DNA of 64,000 bases from Desulfuromonadales bacterium (GCA_027065695.1 JAMONP010000098.1:1-64000); one strand, 5' to 3'. Positions 6,815 to 16,504 are shown, counted from the first letter of the stretch. Translations and numbers: made by a program. Notes: a model not told the origin generated them from the letters alone.

Positions 6815-8092
6815 TCACTTGGCATCATAATGCTCACAAAGGGTGCCGAGGTAGCGTGAGCCGATCTGTTCGCTGGCGAGGATCCTTTTCACCGGCGGCA
6901 GTTTCAGAATTACACCGAACATTGCTGCTAAAGCACGATGACTCCAGAGAACCTGGTTGTCGAAAATCAGATTCTGCAATTTTCCCCGTTCAATCGCCAT
7001 AAGGACAACCTTGTGTGTCGAGTTGACCGGAGTGATGATCCGACTGGTACGTGACTGCATGGTCAAGGCATTGATCCGACAATTACGGACACAGACACCG
7101 CAGCCAAGACAAAGCTCCTCGTCAATGACGGCATGCTTGCGACCGGAGCCGTCCGCATGCTCGGCATCCAGAGATATAATCTTGACCGGACAGGCTGCCA
7201 GACAAAGACCACAGCCGCTGCAGTTGGGCTCAACCTGAGCAATAAAGTTGCTGCTGTGGACTGGTTGCTCATGACCGAAGCGCTGGGCGACGATCATCGC
7301 CTCGCAGCAACAGGAACAGCAGTTGCAGAGGAAGCTGACTTCTTTCTGCACGTTTTCACCGAATTGTACCAGGTTCTGCTCCCAGGCTTTGTTAAGTAAC
7401 TCTTTACACTCAGCTTGATCGACTCTTCGGGCAAACTCATTGCGGATCAAGGATGCAGCGACATTACCGAAAGTCATACAGATATCCATTTCGGCATCAC
7501 AGGCCTTGCCCTGATGCTGGCGCTTGTGACGACAATAACAGAGGCCGATAGCTATATCGCTCGCCGTTTCGATGACTTCTGTTGCTCTCTCGTAGTCAAG
7601 CACATGCAGAGCATGTTCACTGCTGAGCACTTCTTCCTGGACGAAAACCCGGCCAAGCTGGGTTTTGCCAATCAGAAAAAGCTGCCGGACAAAATCCTCT
7701 TCGACGTTGATGTACTGCTCATAGAGTTCGCTCAAGAGTTTCTGGTCGATATCACCACGGGTGCGCATCAGGGCGAACTCGAAGAAGCCGGCCATCGGTG
7801 GTGGCAAGACATATTCGGTTTTACCGTTGAGTTGGATATCGACCAGCAGGGCACGGCTGGCCAGGCGTTGCAGCTTTTCTTCAGCTGCAGATATGGAAAT
7901 CCGCCAATTTTTAGCCGCTTGCTCTGCGCTGAAAGGTTTGATCGGTAAACCGGCAACCAGTTCGGCTTCTTTCTCGGTAAAGAGCATGGCGAGGATACGA
8001 TAGAGGAGTTCTGAAGGGGGGGCACCCTGGGTATAGAGATTCAGACGCTTGGTCAGTGCCTGATAACTTGAGCGAGGGGTGCGGTGGGCCAT
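6815..8092 (-). CDS. 4Fe-4S dicluster ferredoxin-type protein with winged-helix-like N-terminus
   Basis: A 425-residue cytoplasmic protein. Residues about 1-110 look like a helical or winged-helix region; the middle has CYCRHKRQHQGKACD and the dense cysteine run LCNCCSCCCEAM; residues about 290-360 hold two classic CxxCxxCxxxCP clusters (CSGCGLCLAACP and CLGCGVCVRNCR). The start is firm because GGAGGT stands 7 bases before ATG 8092. Such proteins occur in anaerobes next to oxidoreductases, where they pass electrons; no partner enzyme lies beside it. Just upstream is a GAF-GGDEF gene in the same direction (53 bp gap), so the two may be co-transcribed. Confidence 0.8.
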   Translation of the reverse strand: MAHRTPRSSYQALTKRLNLYTQGAPPSELLYRILAMLFTEKEAELVAGLPIKPFSAEQAAKNWRISISAAEEKLQRLASRALLVDIQLNGKTEYVLPPPMAGFFEFALMRTRGDIDQKLLSELYEQYINVEEDFVRQLFLIGKTQLGRVFVQEEVLSSEHALHVLDYERATEVIETASDIAIGLCYCRHKRQHQGKACDAEMDICMTFGNVAASLIRNEFARRVDQAECKELLNKAWEQNLVQFGENVQKEVSFLCNCCSCCCEAMIVAQRFGHEQPVHSSNFIAQVEPNCSGCGLCLAACPVKIISLDAEHADGSGRKHAVIDEELCLGCGVCVRNCRINALTMQSRTSRIITPVNSTHKVVLMAIERGKLQNLIFDNQVLWSHRALAAMFGVILKLPPVKRILASEQIGSRYLGTLCEHYDAK

Positions 8093-8145
8093 TGCTTACC
8101 TCCATCCGCTGAGGAGACCAACGACTCATTGAATCCCAGTGAAAG

Positions 8146-9189
8146 TCAGGCAGACTGGACGGCGTCGCGGGAGGTCTCTTTGACGCGATACATCGCCTGG
8201 TCCGCCAGGCGAATCAAATCGTCCTTGGTATCGGCATCATCGGGAAAGGTGGCTATGCCGAAGCTGGCAGTCATGTTGAAGGAGACATCGTTGTCGTCAC
8301 GAAAATCATATACACGGAAAAGTTCACAGAGTTTGGTTGCCAGAGTCATGGCACCACTCTTACCTGTATTCGGTAGTACGATGACAAATTCATCACCGCC
8401 GTAACGAGCAGATTTACAGATTTTGCGTACGTTGTTCTTGATCAGCTTGCCTACCTCGGAGAGAGTGCGGCTACCCACCAGATGTCCACAGGAATCGTTG
8501 ATTTTTTTGAAGAAATCGAGATCAATAAAGATCAGAGACAGTTTGCCGCCGAAGCGTTGCACCCGCTCAATTTCCTCTTCGATCAAAGTGTGCAGGTAAC
8601 GGCCATTGTAAAGCCCAGTCAGGTCGTCAGTGATTACCAGCTCCCTGATATGCATGAAATTGCGAGCATTTTCGATGGCGATCGCCGCATAATCGGCGAT
8701 GGTCGAGAGGATCTGCAGGTCAGCTTCTTTGAAAACCCTTTCGTTGGGTCCGTTGACAAGTTCTATAACACCGAGGATATGATCTTTGCTGCGTACTGGC
8801 ACACAGAGCACCGATTGTGTGATAAAGGAGGACGCCCTGTCGAAGCGGTCGGAAAACCGTTCGTCTTTGCTGACATCAGGGATTACCAGTGCCTCGCCGT
8901 GCTCAGCTACCCAGCCGGCAATCCCCTGGCCGGCTGCGACCTTCATCCCTTTGAGCTTCTCAGCTGCTGGTGACACCGCGATTTCAAAGGTCAGGTCACC
9001 ACTTTGCTCGTCACGTAACAGCAGGGACCAAGCCTGGGTCTTGAACAGCCTACTGCCTCGATCCATAATCAGAGCAAGTACATCCTCAAGCTCGACGGTC
9101 GACGTCAGGGCCTTACCGATCTCAATGAGAACTTCAAGCTCCCTGTTGCGTCTTTCCAGAGTTTTCAGAAGATGGGCGTCAGTTGGCAA
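8146..9189 (-). CDS. GAF-GGDEF diguanylate cyclase
   Basis: Starts at TTG 9189 with GAGGGA upstream. Residues about 1-30 form a coiled segment, 30-175 a GAF sensor domain (VAAGQGIAGWVAEHG, SVLCVPVRSKDHILGVIELV), and 185-345 a GGDEF domain with the metal Asp in IDLDFFKKIND and the active loop RYGGDEF (264-268). It should make cyclic di-GMP from two GTP. The inhibitory site that is normally RxxD six residues before the loop reads R255-K-I-C258, so feedback inhibition is probably lost or weak. The standard GHxxGDxxL turn reads GHLVGSRTL, an Asp-to-Ser change that may affect base or metal handling. Confidence 0.88.
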   Translation of the reverse strand: MPTDAHLLKTLERRNRELEVLIEIGKALTSTVELEDVLALIMDRGSRLFKTQAWSLLLRDEQSGDLTFEIAVSPAAEKLKGMKVAAGQGIAGWVAEHGEALVIPDVSKDERFSDRFDRASSFITQSVLCVPVRSKDHILGVIELVNGPNERVFKEADLQILSTIADYAAIAIENARNFMHIRELVITDDLTGLYNGRYLHTLIEEEIERVQRFGGKLSLIFIDLDFFKKINDSCGHLVGSRTLSEVGKLIKNNVRKICKSARYGGDEFVIVLPNTGKSGAMTLATKLCELFRVYDFRDDNDVSFNMTASFGIATFPDDADTKDDLIRLADQAMYRVKETSRDAVQSA

Positions 9190-9369
9190 AGCGATCCCTC
9201 ATTATCACAAATTAAACCTGAACATCAGGGCACAGAACGAATAGTTGGCCTTTTATAACTTAACATATTTTTCATAGCGGGTCACTACCCTACAAATATG
9301 TGCCTGATATGGTATGATTTCGGCAATGAAACTGGATACTTAATTCAGATCGGGTGGCTCAAGAAACAG

Positions 9370-10602
9370 TTAACGCTTTGCCCACTTCTGCCACAGCTCC
9401 ACATAGGGAATAGTGCGAAAATCAAGACTCAAGCGTTCACGCGCAACCCCAGGCACAAACCCCTGCTCCAGCACCGCCTCCTCGATTGCCGGCATGTGCA
9501 TTGCTCCCCACGGGATAATGATCGTGTCGTAACGCTTTAAAGTCCTCAGCATACTATCGATCACCACCTCGTTGCGTTTATCGAGAATGTCGAACATAAC
9601 CCCGGCAATTCGCTCTTGGGTCATATTCTCACTCACCCAGGCATTATATTCCGCGAGTCCCTCAACCAGCGGCTTGTCGCTGAACAGGGTGCTACCGAGC
9701 GCATTGAGAAATTCAACAGTCTGCGGATTAAAACGATTGAGATCGATATCCGCCCTGGCGATGTCAGGCTTGTCCTGCTCTCTAGCGTTCGGATTCCTTT
9801 CATTGAGAGCATTGAGATCGACCAGGTTGCCATCAAAGCGCATCTTCTCCTGTGAACTCAGACCTATGATTCCAGCCAGTTTGCTGTAGTTGAACTGATG
9901 TTCCAGCAGCCTGTCCTGATCAGTAACTCCCTCGGCGAGGATGATAGTTCTGTCGGATGACATCGAACCGGCTAGACCCTCGTAGTAATCCTGTTTGCCT
10001 ATGTGTATCATCCCCGTTAGACGAATAATCTTCTCATCGAGGTGATAACTGCGGTCGGTCATGTAGATACCGATCGGGCTGAGTCGCATAAAACCGGCGG
10101 TCTGCTGGTCGAGGTAATAGCTGGTTGTTGCCAGACCGGTATAAACCAGGGCAAAAGGGAGTAAAAGAAGGTTGATGGCAGCAAAGCCCAGGGTGTTGCG
10201 CAAACTGAACATTGGCGACTCGAAAAGCTCCCGGGCCAGCAGATTCTGACCACCCAGGCCGCGCAGCAGAACCATAGCGGTTCCGCCGAGCAGAAGCTGA
10301 CCGATAGCCGATACCAGTTCAATTGATTCACGCCCGACAATTCCCGAGAGAGGCCACATCGCCAGGGCGCTCCAGAAGATATAAAGAGTCAGCGGCAAAA
10401 ACACCCGCTTGGGTAGACGTCGGTCGATCCCCAGGCAGACAAAGAGCAGCATGGAGAGAGCGATCACCGTGTAGTCTACGAAATAGCGCACTGACGAAAA
10501 GTACGGCAAGGAGAATGAATATGCTACGATCAGTTCATCGATTAGAGCGAGACCGGCATCGATCAGGAACAGGATGATATAGAGGTTGGCGAAGCGGCGC
10601 AT
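9370..10602 (-). CDS. membrane protein with TraB/PrgY-like C-terminal domain
   Basis: A 410-residue protein. Five hydrophobic segments fill roughly residues 5-170, then a soluble domain begins with GMIHIGKQDYYEGL, followed by IILAEGVTD and, near the end, RYDTIIIPWGAMHMPAIEEA. This order of a His-Ile/Val-Gly motif, an L-x-E-G motif and a late GxxH motif is that of the TraB/GumN/PrgY superfamily, some of which are thought to be metal-dependent hydrolases. Here the usual membrane anchor is N-terminal. Substrate and role are unknown. It stands alone on the minus strand. Confidence 0.65.
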   Translation of the reverse strand: MRRFANLYIILFLIDAGLALIDELIVAYSFSLPYFSSVRYFVDYTVIALSMLLFVCLGIDRRLPKRVFLPLTLYIFWSALAMWPLSGIVGRESIELVSAIGQLLLGGTAMVLLRGLGGQNLLARELFESPMFSLRNTLGFAAINLLLLPFALVYTGLATTSYYLDQQTAGFMRLSPIGIYMTDRSYHLDEKIIRLTGMIHIGKQDYYEGLAGSMSSDRTIILAEGVTDQDRLLEHQFNYSKLAGIIGLSSQEKMRFDGNLVDLNALNERNPNAREQDKPDIARADIDLNRFNPQTVEFLNALGSTLFSDKPLVEGLAEYNAWVSENMTQERIAGVMFDILDKRNEVVIDSMLRTLKRYDTIIIPWGAMHMPAIEEAVLEQGFVPGVARERLSLDFRTIPYVELWQKWAKR

Positions 10603-10874
10603 TGAAAATCCCGACAGAGCAAAGATACATTACCTGTGCCAGTCTAGACCTTTTCGAGGGGCAAATGAATAAAAAGATAACGCATCATGGTTTTACGGAT
10701 ATGAGTTCCGAATAAATTTTCATTTATGGAATAAACCTGAATCAGTGAGCTCATGGTGGATAAAAGAATCCTTGCAAGTAATCGGCTAAAAGAGTCTTGG
10801 TTATCGAACACTCAACGAGGTATTCTTCAGCAAGTCATTTGTTCCACTCGCGGTTTGAATTGGCAGAAAAATCA

Positions 10875-11666
10875 ATGAAAGATAAAGAGTTTATATTTTT
10901 ATCCGGTTTGCATCGGAGCGGGACATCATTGCTACACGAGATAATCCGTGAACATCCCGATATTAGCGGGTTTTCAGGAACGGCTGCTGCTGAAGACGAA
11001 GGGCAACATTTACAGTCTGTATATAAACCTGGGAAAGCTTTTGGCGGCCCCGGAAAATTTGCGTTCGACAAAAATGCATATATGGATGAATCACATCCAT
11101 TAGCAACACATGAAAGTGCAGTTAAGATTTTTAAGCAGTGGAGCGATTGTTTCGATTTGTCATGCAAGTATTTAATTGAAAAGTCTCCACCCAATATAAT
11201 TAGGACAAGATTTTTGCAAAAGCTGTATCCTCATTGTAAATTCATTGTGATATTACGACACCCGCTGGCTGTTTCTTATGCGACTCAGAAATGGAGCAAT
11301 ACATCAATTAACTCATTGCTGGAGCATTCAATTCTTGCGTACGAAATATTTTTAAAAGATATGAAACACCTTAGTTCTGTCTATGTTTTAAGATATGAAG
11401 AGTTTGTACTTGACCCAAAGAAAACAATTGAAAATATTTTTAGCTACCTGGAGATCAACCCTGTAAATGTCAATCATGCTGTGCATAGCAATGTAAACGA
11501 TAGATATTTTTCAATGTGGGAAAAGGATCGAAAAAAAATTCTGAATCGGGTTTTTGATAGTGCAGCTAAAAAGTTTGAGCATAGGTCAAACAAGTTTGGA
11601 TACAGTCTTAATAACTGTAGTGAGCTATTGCCGTTGCCGTGGTCCGGTATGCATAATCAACGTTAG
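10875..11666 (+). CDS. sulfotransferase family protein
   Basis: ATG 10875 (MKDKEFIFLSGLHRSGTSLL) puts the PAPS 5'-phosphosulfate loop HRSGTSLL close to the N-terminus as usual in the family; an in-frame TTG at 10797 would add 26 residues of no clear origin. The 3'-phosphate site is seen as RHPLAVSYATQKWSNTS. The enzyme should move sulfate from PAPS to a sugar or other hydroxyl. It is the first of three same-strand P-loop sulfotransferase-type genes in an AT-rich stretch with codon use unlike the neighbours, suggesting recent acquisition. No ribosome site is evident. Confidence 0.85.
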   Translation: MKDKEFIFLSGLHRSGTSLLHEIIREHPDISGFSGTAAAEDEGQHLQSVYKPGKAFGGPGKFAFDKNAYMDESHPLATHESAVKIFKQWSDCFDLSCKYLIEKSPPNIIRTRFLQKLYPHCKFIVILRHPLAVSYATQKWSNTSINSLLEHSILAYEIFLKDMKHLSSVYVLRYEEFVLDPKKTIENIFSYLEINPVNVNHAVHSNVNDRYFSMWEKDRKKILNRVFDSAAKKFEHRSNKFGYSLNNCSELLPLPWSGMHNQR

Positions 11667-11691
11667 GCTTGCAAAAGGCTTGGCCTTTAGA

Positions 11692-12339
11692 ATGATCTCA
11701 CATAAGCACAAATGCATTTTTGTAGAAATTCCTAAAACAGGGTCTACCAGTATAAGAGCTGTCATTGGCTCACCTCCGAAGGCGCATCTGAATATCTGCC
11801 AGATAAGATACGACATGCAGCGCTACTGGACACGGTATGGCGGCATCAAGAATAAACTTCTGTCGAGTCTTTATCTCTTGCTGCCGGAAAAAAAGAGGCT
11901 CGAAATCGGGGAAGAGAAGTTCCGCTCATATCTCAAATTTGGGTTCGTTCGTAATCCTTGGGATCGTGTCGTGTCACTATACTTTCGCACGGGTGGGTTA
12001 CAAATGAAAGACAAGATGACATTTGACGAATTTGTTGATTGGATCAAGTACAGTAGCAGCACATGCGTGCATTCTGTCCCACATACAAATCAACTGGACT
12101 GGTTGATCGATCCGCATGGAAATCTGCTTGTTGACTTTATCGGTAAATTTGAAAACATCCAGAAAGATTGGGAGGTTATTGCCGGCAAACACGGGCTGCC
12201 AATGGCGTTGCCTCACAAAAACAAGAGCTTGAACGAAAGAAGTTTCTATACAGAATATTATTCAAAAAGAACAAAGGAAATCATCGAAAACAAGTTTAGA
12301 GTGGACATCGAATTTTTTAATTACACCTTTGGCGATTGA
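11692..12339 (+). CDS. carbohydrate sulfotransferase-like protein (sulfotransferase family 2)
   Basis: Start set at ATG 11692, which places the P-loop IFVEIPKTGSTSIR at residues about 9-22; a reading from 11554 would overlap the previous gene by over 100 bp. The second PAPS motif is FGFVRNPWDRVVSLY. This IPKTGS...RNPWDR pair is typical of the bacterial relatives of chondroitin/heparan sulfotransferases. The 215-residue length is normal for the group. It lies 25 bp after its neighbour and 22 bp before the next gene, so the three form an operon. Likely target is an extracellular polysaccharide, judged from the glycosyltransferases downstream. Confidence 0.85.
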   Translation: MISHKHKCIFVEIPKTGSTSIRAVIGSPPKAHLNICQIRYDMQRYWTRYGGIKNKLLSSLYLLLPEKKRLEIGEEKFRSYLKFGFVRNPWDRVVSLYFRTGGLQMKDKMTFDEFVDWIKYSSSTCVHSVPHTNQLDWLIDPHGNLLVDFIGKFENIQKDWEVIAGKHGLPMALPHKNKSLNERSFYTEYYSKRTKEIIENKFRVDIEFFNYTFGD

Positions 12340-12361
12340 TTACGCTTAACGGGTCGCCAAT

Positions 12362-13234
12362 ATGGATATTTCCAGTGGTTTTATGAGTGCAGTAAATAAA
12401 AACGAAATTGCCCTTTTTGGGATAAAGCGAAGTGGCAACCATGCAATCATTCATTGGCTGTTAAAGCACATGGGTGAAAAAACGGTTCATATCAATGATG
12501 TCACCAGTATAGATCCTTACGATCATTTCTGTGAGATGAATGTCAAGGGATTGCCAACGTGGAAAATCAAACCAAACCTATTACACTTGATCAGGCAGCG
12601 CTTATTGAATTATGAAATTACAGAGTATTCCAAACATGACAAGGCTGTTGATTTTAAGTATATATATGGTTTTTCCCCAAAGGATTGCCTGATTATTTCT
12701 TACGAAAACTGCTTTATTGATGACGAGCTATATGCAAAGTTTATCCAGGAGCATGACACGTATGTGGGTGTCAGTAAGAGCCGTTACAGAGTTATCGTAT
12801 TGCGAGATGCATTCAACCTGTTTTCCAGTCTGCACAAAGCTTCGTTTGTAACGGAAGAGGATATGGGGAAATGCGTTGAATTATATAAGCAGTATGCGGA
12901 GATATTTCTCAGCACCGATTTACAAAAGCAACACGATGTCATTTGCATTAACTTTAACGAATGGTTTTTGAGTCGCGATTATAGAATTCAAGTGGCAAAG
13001 AAATTTGGGGTGACAATTGATGGAAGCCCTTTCCAAAGGGTGCCGCCCATCGGTGGCGGCAGTTCTTTTGAGGGCACAACCAGGTGTGGTCATGCTCAAA
13101 CGATGAATCTCCTTGAACGATGGAAAGTTTGCGAGAATGATCCTGCCTATCGAGCGATCTTCAAAGAAAAATATCTGGTCGAATTGTCCGAAGCAATTTT
13201 CGGTCAAATTGTTCCTGCAAGTTTCAGCTCATGA
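12362..13234 (+). CDS. P-loop sulfotransferase-like protein
   Basis: A 290-residue protein whose N-terminal strand-loop-helix IALFGIKRSGNHAIIHWLL is a PAPS-binding type P-loop, matched by a later VIVLRDAFNLFSSLHKA that stands in place of the RDP/RNP motif. Between them the sequence is unlike common sulfotransferases, so the donor and target remain open. An internal ATG eight codons in is an alternative start. It ends the AT-rich three-gene group and faces a convergent glycosyltransferase gene. Confidence 0.7.
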   Translation: MDISSGFMSAVNKNEIALFGIKRSGNHAIIHWLLKHMGEKTVHINDVTSIDPYDHFCEMNVKGLPTWKIKPNLLHLIRQRLLNYEITEYSKHDKAVDFKYIYGFSPKDCLIISYENCFIDDELYAKFIQEHDTYVGVSKSRYRVIVLRDAFNLFSSLHKASFVTEEDMGKCVELYKQYAEIFLSTDLQKQHDVICINFNEWFLSRDYRIQVAKKFGVTIDGSPFQRVPPIGGGSSFEGTTRCGHAQTMNLLERWKVCENDPAYRAIFKEKYLVELSEAIFGQIVPASFSS

Positions 13235-13271
13235 TCCCACAACAGATCTTTAAATGTAAAATCAAGGGCCG

Positions 13272-14162
13272 TCAAACACCACCTTGTTTTTTTCGGCTAA
13301 AACTGAAAAAAAACGAGGTCTTGGAATCCTCTATAGGTAAAAATGGTCGAGCCAGCAAGTTGTAGGTGGTGTCGACATTGCGGATGATCTTTTCGGTCAA
13401 CCGACCCGCATGGAAATTTGAAAAATCTCTCCGTTTCTTTGCCCACCAGAGGTGTGACCAGAGGTGAATACTGTAGATCCCTGAAAAATCGGAATCACAC
13501 CCTTCGAAAAGCCGGTAAAGATCTTCCCTGGTCCACATATAGCCATAAAAAGATCTTTTTGGTTCAATGTGTACCAGGTTTGGGCGAGCTTCACTCAACT
13601 TTTGCGGAAGAACAGTTGAGTGATTGCTCCAGGTGCCATCAAAAGCCCCTTTCATCTCTTCATACCATATACGGCCAAATTCCCCTTTTGGTTCCGACAT
13701 AATCAGAGCATTGCATAAAGAGTTTTGCTGCTTGCCGGTTTTTTGACACTGGATAGGATCTTCTCGGCCAAGGACATAAGACTTTTCAAAAAGATAGGTT
13801 GGGTACGGATTGACAAAGATCGTATCGATGTCAGCGTAGACGCCACCGTACTCATATAATTTTTCCAGCCTGATAAAGTCTGAATGGTGTGCGTAGGTGA
13901 AGTTCTTTTCTATGTATTTGTCTTCATAGTCAAAATTGCTAACCAGAGAGATGTGGTCGACTTTGACCAAAGTAAGTCGGTCTTTGATCAGATCCCAATA
14001 GCGACCATAGGGCTCGTAGTGGTAATAGAGATAGACCTTGTCGGGTCTGTTGACCATGAGACAGGAGTTCAGGCAAAGAAAGTAGGCTAGATGAAACGGT
14101 TCATTCTGCTCACGTAGCCCGAAAACAAAATGGAAAATATTTGGTGTTGGGTGCTGGGTCAT
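13272..14162 (-). CDS. glycosyltransferase with DxD sugar-binding motif (GT32-like)
   Basis: ATG 14162 follows AAAGGAGAC at a proper distance, so it is preferred to the in-frame ATG seven codons upstream. The product opens TPNIFHFVFGL, has HSDFIRLEKLYEYGGVYADIDTIF with the DxD motif (DID) that holds the nucleotide sugar's metal, and lacks a signal peptide. This layout is that of the Och1/capsular-polysaccharide type of cytosolic retaining glycosyltransferases. Donor and acceptor are not predictable. It probably acts on the same surface glycan as the sulfotransferases. Confidence 0.8.
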   Translation of the reverse strand: MTQHPTPNIFHFVFGLREQNEPFHLAYFLCLNSCLMVNRPDKVYLYYHYEPYGRYWDLIKDRLTLVKVDHISLVSNFDYEDKYIEKNFTYAHHSDFIRLEKLYEYGGVYADIDTIFVNPYPTYLFEKSYVLGREDPIQCQKTGKQQNSLCNALIMSEPKGEFGRIWYEEMKGAFDGTWSNHSTVLPQKLSEARPNLVHIEPKRSFYGYMWTREDLYRLFEGCDSDFSGIYSIHLWSHLWWAKKRRDFSNFHAGRLTEKIIRNVDTTYNLLARPFLPIEDSKTSFFFSFSRKKQGGV

Positions 14163-14354
14163 GATCGTCTCCTTTGTAAGCACTCAATCAGCGGTTTGGT
14201 CACGACTGCTTGATTGAACGATTTATATAGCGTTTAAGCTTCACACCGAGATTAAATAATAATCGCTCAGTTCGGCGAGATCGTACTGTAGAGACCAGCA
14301 GCCTGTCGGCTGTCAGGTTCAGGAATTGAATCTACCCCGCATTAGACGTTCGTC

Positions 14355-15578
14355 TCAGTCATATAGCCCCTGTCTTAAGCTCTCAACAGAATACTTCTCA
14401 AGCAACAATCGATGCGCATTTTTGGTCAGGTGACGACGAAGTTCGTCATCGTGCAGAAGCTGCAAACATTGCGCAGCAAAGTTGCTGGCAGAATCGGCTA
14501 ACAGCAGCTCTCTGCCTGGGGAAACCTGTAAACCTTCAGCGCCAATACGGGTACTGACCACCGGGCAATATTGCGCAAAAGCCTCGAGGATTTTGATACG
14601 CGTGCCGCCTCCGGCGCGGAGCGGCACCACCGCAACATCGGCCTTCCGATACCAGGGGGTGATATCTTCCACTTTGCCGGGGAGTTCTACATACTGCTGT
14701 GCTCCGAGCCATTTGCGAAAATCGTCCTTGAGACCATAACCAATGCAAACAAGGCGAAAATCGATCGAATCATGTAATCGTGGGGCAATCTCTTGCAGGA
14801 AGAAACGTACAGCGTCACGGTTCGGATAGTAACCGAAACTGCCGACAAACAACAAGGTGTGAGGCTGAGGCTTTACATGCGATGGGAACTCTTCTTCTTG
14901 AGGAACGACAATATTGGGTGCGACTCGAAGCTCTTCGAGTTGAAACCGCTGTTCCAGGTGGCGTTGCTCTTGTGGGCTGCTGACAAACAAACGCTTGAAA
15001 CGGGTGAGCCAGAGCTCCTCCTGTCGCTGTAAAAAGGAGCCATCGGCCAAATTGCGGGTTGCCATGACCGATTCACCCAGTTGTCGTTGTAGTTGACCAA
15101 TGCTTGATATGTTGCGGGACTCTGTTTCATCGATGTCGAGTTGCAACTGACAGGCCGGGTGGTCTCTGCAACAATTCCAGGCGAATGGAGCGCTGCTCAA
15201 ACGAAACGCATGGATTATTGTGTAATCCGCCTGCGCTGTTAATTTGCGAGCAAGGCGCAGCCGGAAGCTGGTCACGTGGAACCATGCAGTAGGCGTGGGT
15301 GACTGTCGAAGGAGTCCCTTGCCAGCCAAAACGTGATGGAGCATGGCCAGCATGTATGCCGGATCGCGCAACATGGGAGCAGGAAGGACAATGGCCCTCT
15401 CAACCAACTGAGCCGTTGCGTCTGGAATGTCACTTTGGTCCGCAATAATCAACAGGTCGATCTGATAGCGCTCACGCAAAACTTTAAGGGTATGAAATCC
15501 CCGTTGCGCGGTGCCGGTCCCGATTGGGTTCGGCATAATTGATGAAAGGAAGAGGAGCCTCGGCTGGACGGGTGACAT
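14355..15578 (-). CDS. GT4-type glycosyltransferase
   Basis: A 407-residue GT-B fold glycosyltransferase. The N-terminal domain starts LLFLSSIMPNPIGTGTAQRG; the C-terminal domain has LLFVGSFGYYPNRDAVRFF and the nucleotide-sugar loop PLRAGGGTRIKILEAFAQYCPVVST, where the E of KILEAFA stands for the conserved EX7E glutamate. It starts two bases after the stop of the GT2 gene upstream, so the two are translationally coupled. The role is most likely sugar addition to an exopolysaccharide or lipid-linked glycan. Confidence 0.85.
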   Translation of the reverse strand: MSPVQPRLLFLSSIMPNPIGTGTAQRGFHTLKVLRERYQIDLLIIADQSDIPDATAQLVERAIVLPAPMLRDPAYMLAMLHHVLAGKGLLRQSPTPTAWFHVTSFRLRLARKLTAQADYTIIHAFRLSSAPFAWNCCRDHPACQLQLDIDETESRNISSIGQLQRQLGESVMATRNLADGSFLQRQEELWLTRFKRLFVSSPQEQRHLEQRFQLEELRVAPNIVVPQEEEFPSHVKPQPHTLLFVGSFGYYPNRDAVRFFLQEIAPRLHDSIDFRLVCIGYGLKDDFRKWLGAQQYVELPGKVEDITPWYRKADVAVVPLRAGGGTRIKILEAFAQYCPVVSTRIGAEGLQVSPGRELLLADSASNFAAQCLQLLHDDELRRHLTKNAHRLLLEKYSVESLRQGLYD

Positions 15579-15580
15579 TG

Positions 15581-16504
15581 CTAACCACCTGTGGTACGAC
15601 GATAACCTTCTTGTCTCAGGCCAAACAGGCCGCAGACCAAGCCTGCGGAGCGGCTGAGAAAGATCAGGCTACGTCGTTTCTGGTAGGGAGAGACACCACA
15701 GCTAGCCAGCCCGGCAACCACCCCAGCGGCGAAATAGATCAGCACCTTACTCGTATTGCGTAAGATCATGACTTCAAGACTGAAAAGTCGACGCTCGACC
15801 ATGACGGTTACAGTGCCGACCCGAAACGATCTTGACAACAACCAGGGAATTCTCAGCCGATCGGAAGGGACCGTTTCGAACACCCGGGCGCGATCAGCCC
15901 AAGCTGTGACGAGACCGGAGCGCCTTGCAAAAACTGAAAACATCGCATCTTCACCACCGGTCAGGGCGAAATCTTCATCAAAAAAAAGCTTGTTCTGCGT
16001 AAAGACACTGATGGCAACCAGAGCATTCCCACAATCGATATTACGGGAGGACAAACCACCTGGCTCCTGACGGGCCTCGAAAAAGCAGAGTCTGCTGTTC
16101 CATGCTGGAGTTCCTTCAGGGAAGACCCGAATCACAGGACCACCAACCAGATCTGCCTGACAGGTATCCTGAATAGCCAGCAATTCGCACAGCCAGCGAG
16201 AATCGGGGATTTCATCATCATCGAGGAATGCCAGAAAAGCGCTTTGCAGAGATATGGCATAGCGGGCAATCTGGTTGCGAACGAAAGAAATTCCCCGTTG
16301 TTCAACTTTCAGGTAATGGAGAGGGAAAGGGAAGCTTGCCTCTTGCGAAGCGCAGAGCGCCTCAGCAGAACCCTGATCATCGTTATCGGCTATCACCAGA
16401 TGGAGTTCACATTCCTCGGGGAGCGACAAGGCACGAACACCTTCGAGAGTTTGTGACAACCCTTGAGGGCGTAAATAGGTAGCTATGCCGATGGTAATTC
16501 TCAT
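15581..16504 (-). CDS. GT2 family glycosyltransferase
   Basis: Begins MRITIGIATYLRPQGL at ATG 16504; a TTG four codons upstream is also in frame and no ribosome site separates them. The GT-A core shows IADNDDQGS, the metal motif LAFLDDDEIPDSRWL, and GGEDAMFSVFARRSG as the later catalytic ED. A hydrophobic stretch (about residues 255-280) near the C-terminus suggests membrane attachment. It heads the two-gene glycosyltransferase operon. Specific sugar unknown. Confidence 0.85.
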   Translation of the reverse strand: MRITIGIATYLRPQGLSQTLEGVRALSLPEECELHLVIADNDDQGSAEALCASQEASFPFPLHYLKVEQRGISFVRNQIARYAISLQSAFLAFLDDDEIPDSRWLCELLAIQDTCQADLVGGPVIRVFPEGTPAWNSRLCFFEARQEPGGLSSRNIDCGNALVAISVFTQNKLFFDEDFALTGGEDAMFSVFARRSGLVTAWADRARVFETVPSDRLRIPWLLSRSFRVGTVTVMVERRLFSLEVMILRNTSKVLIYFAAGVVAGLASCGVSPYQKRRSLIFLSRSAGLVCGLFGLRQEGYRRTTGG

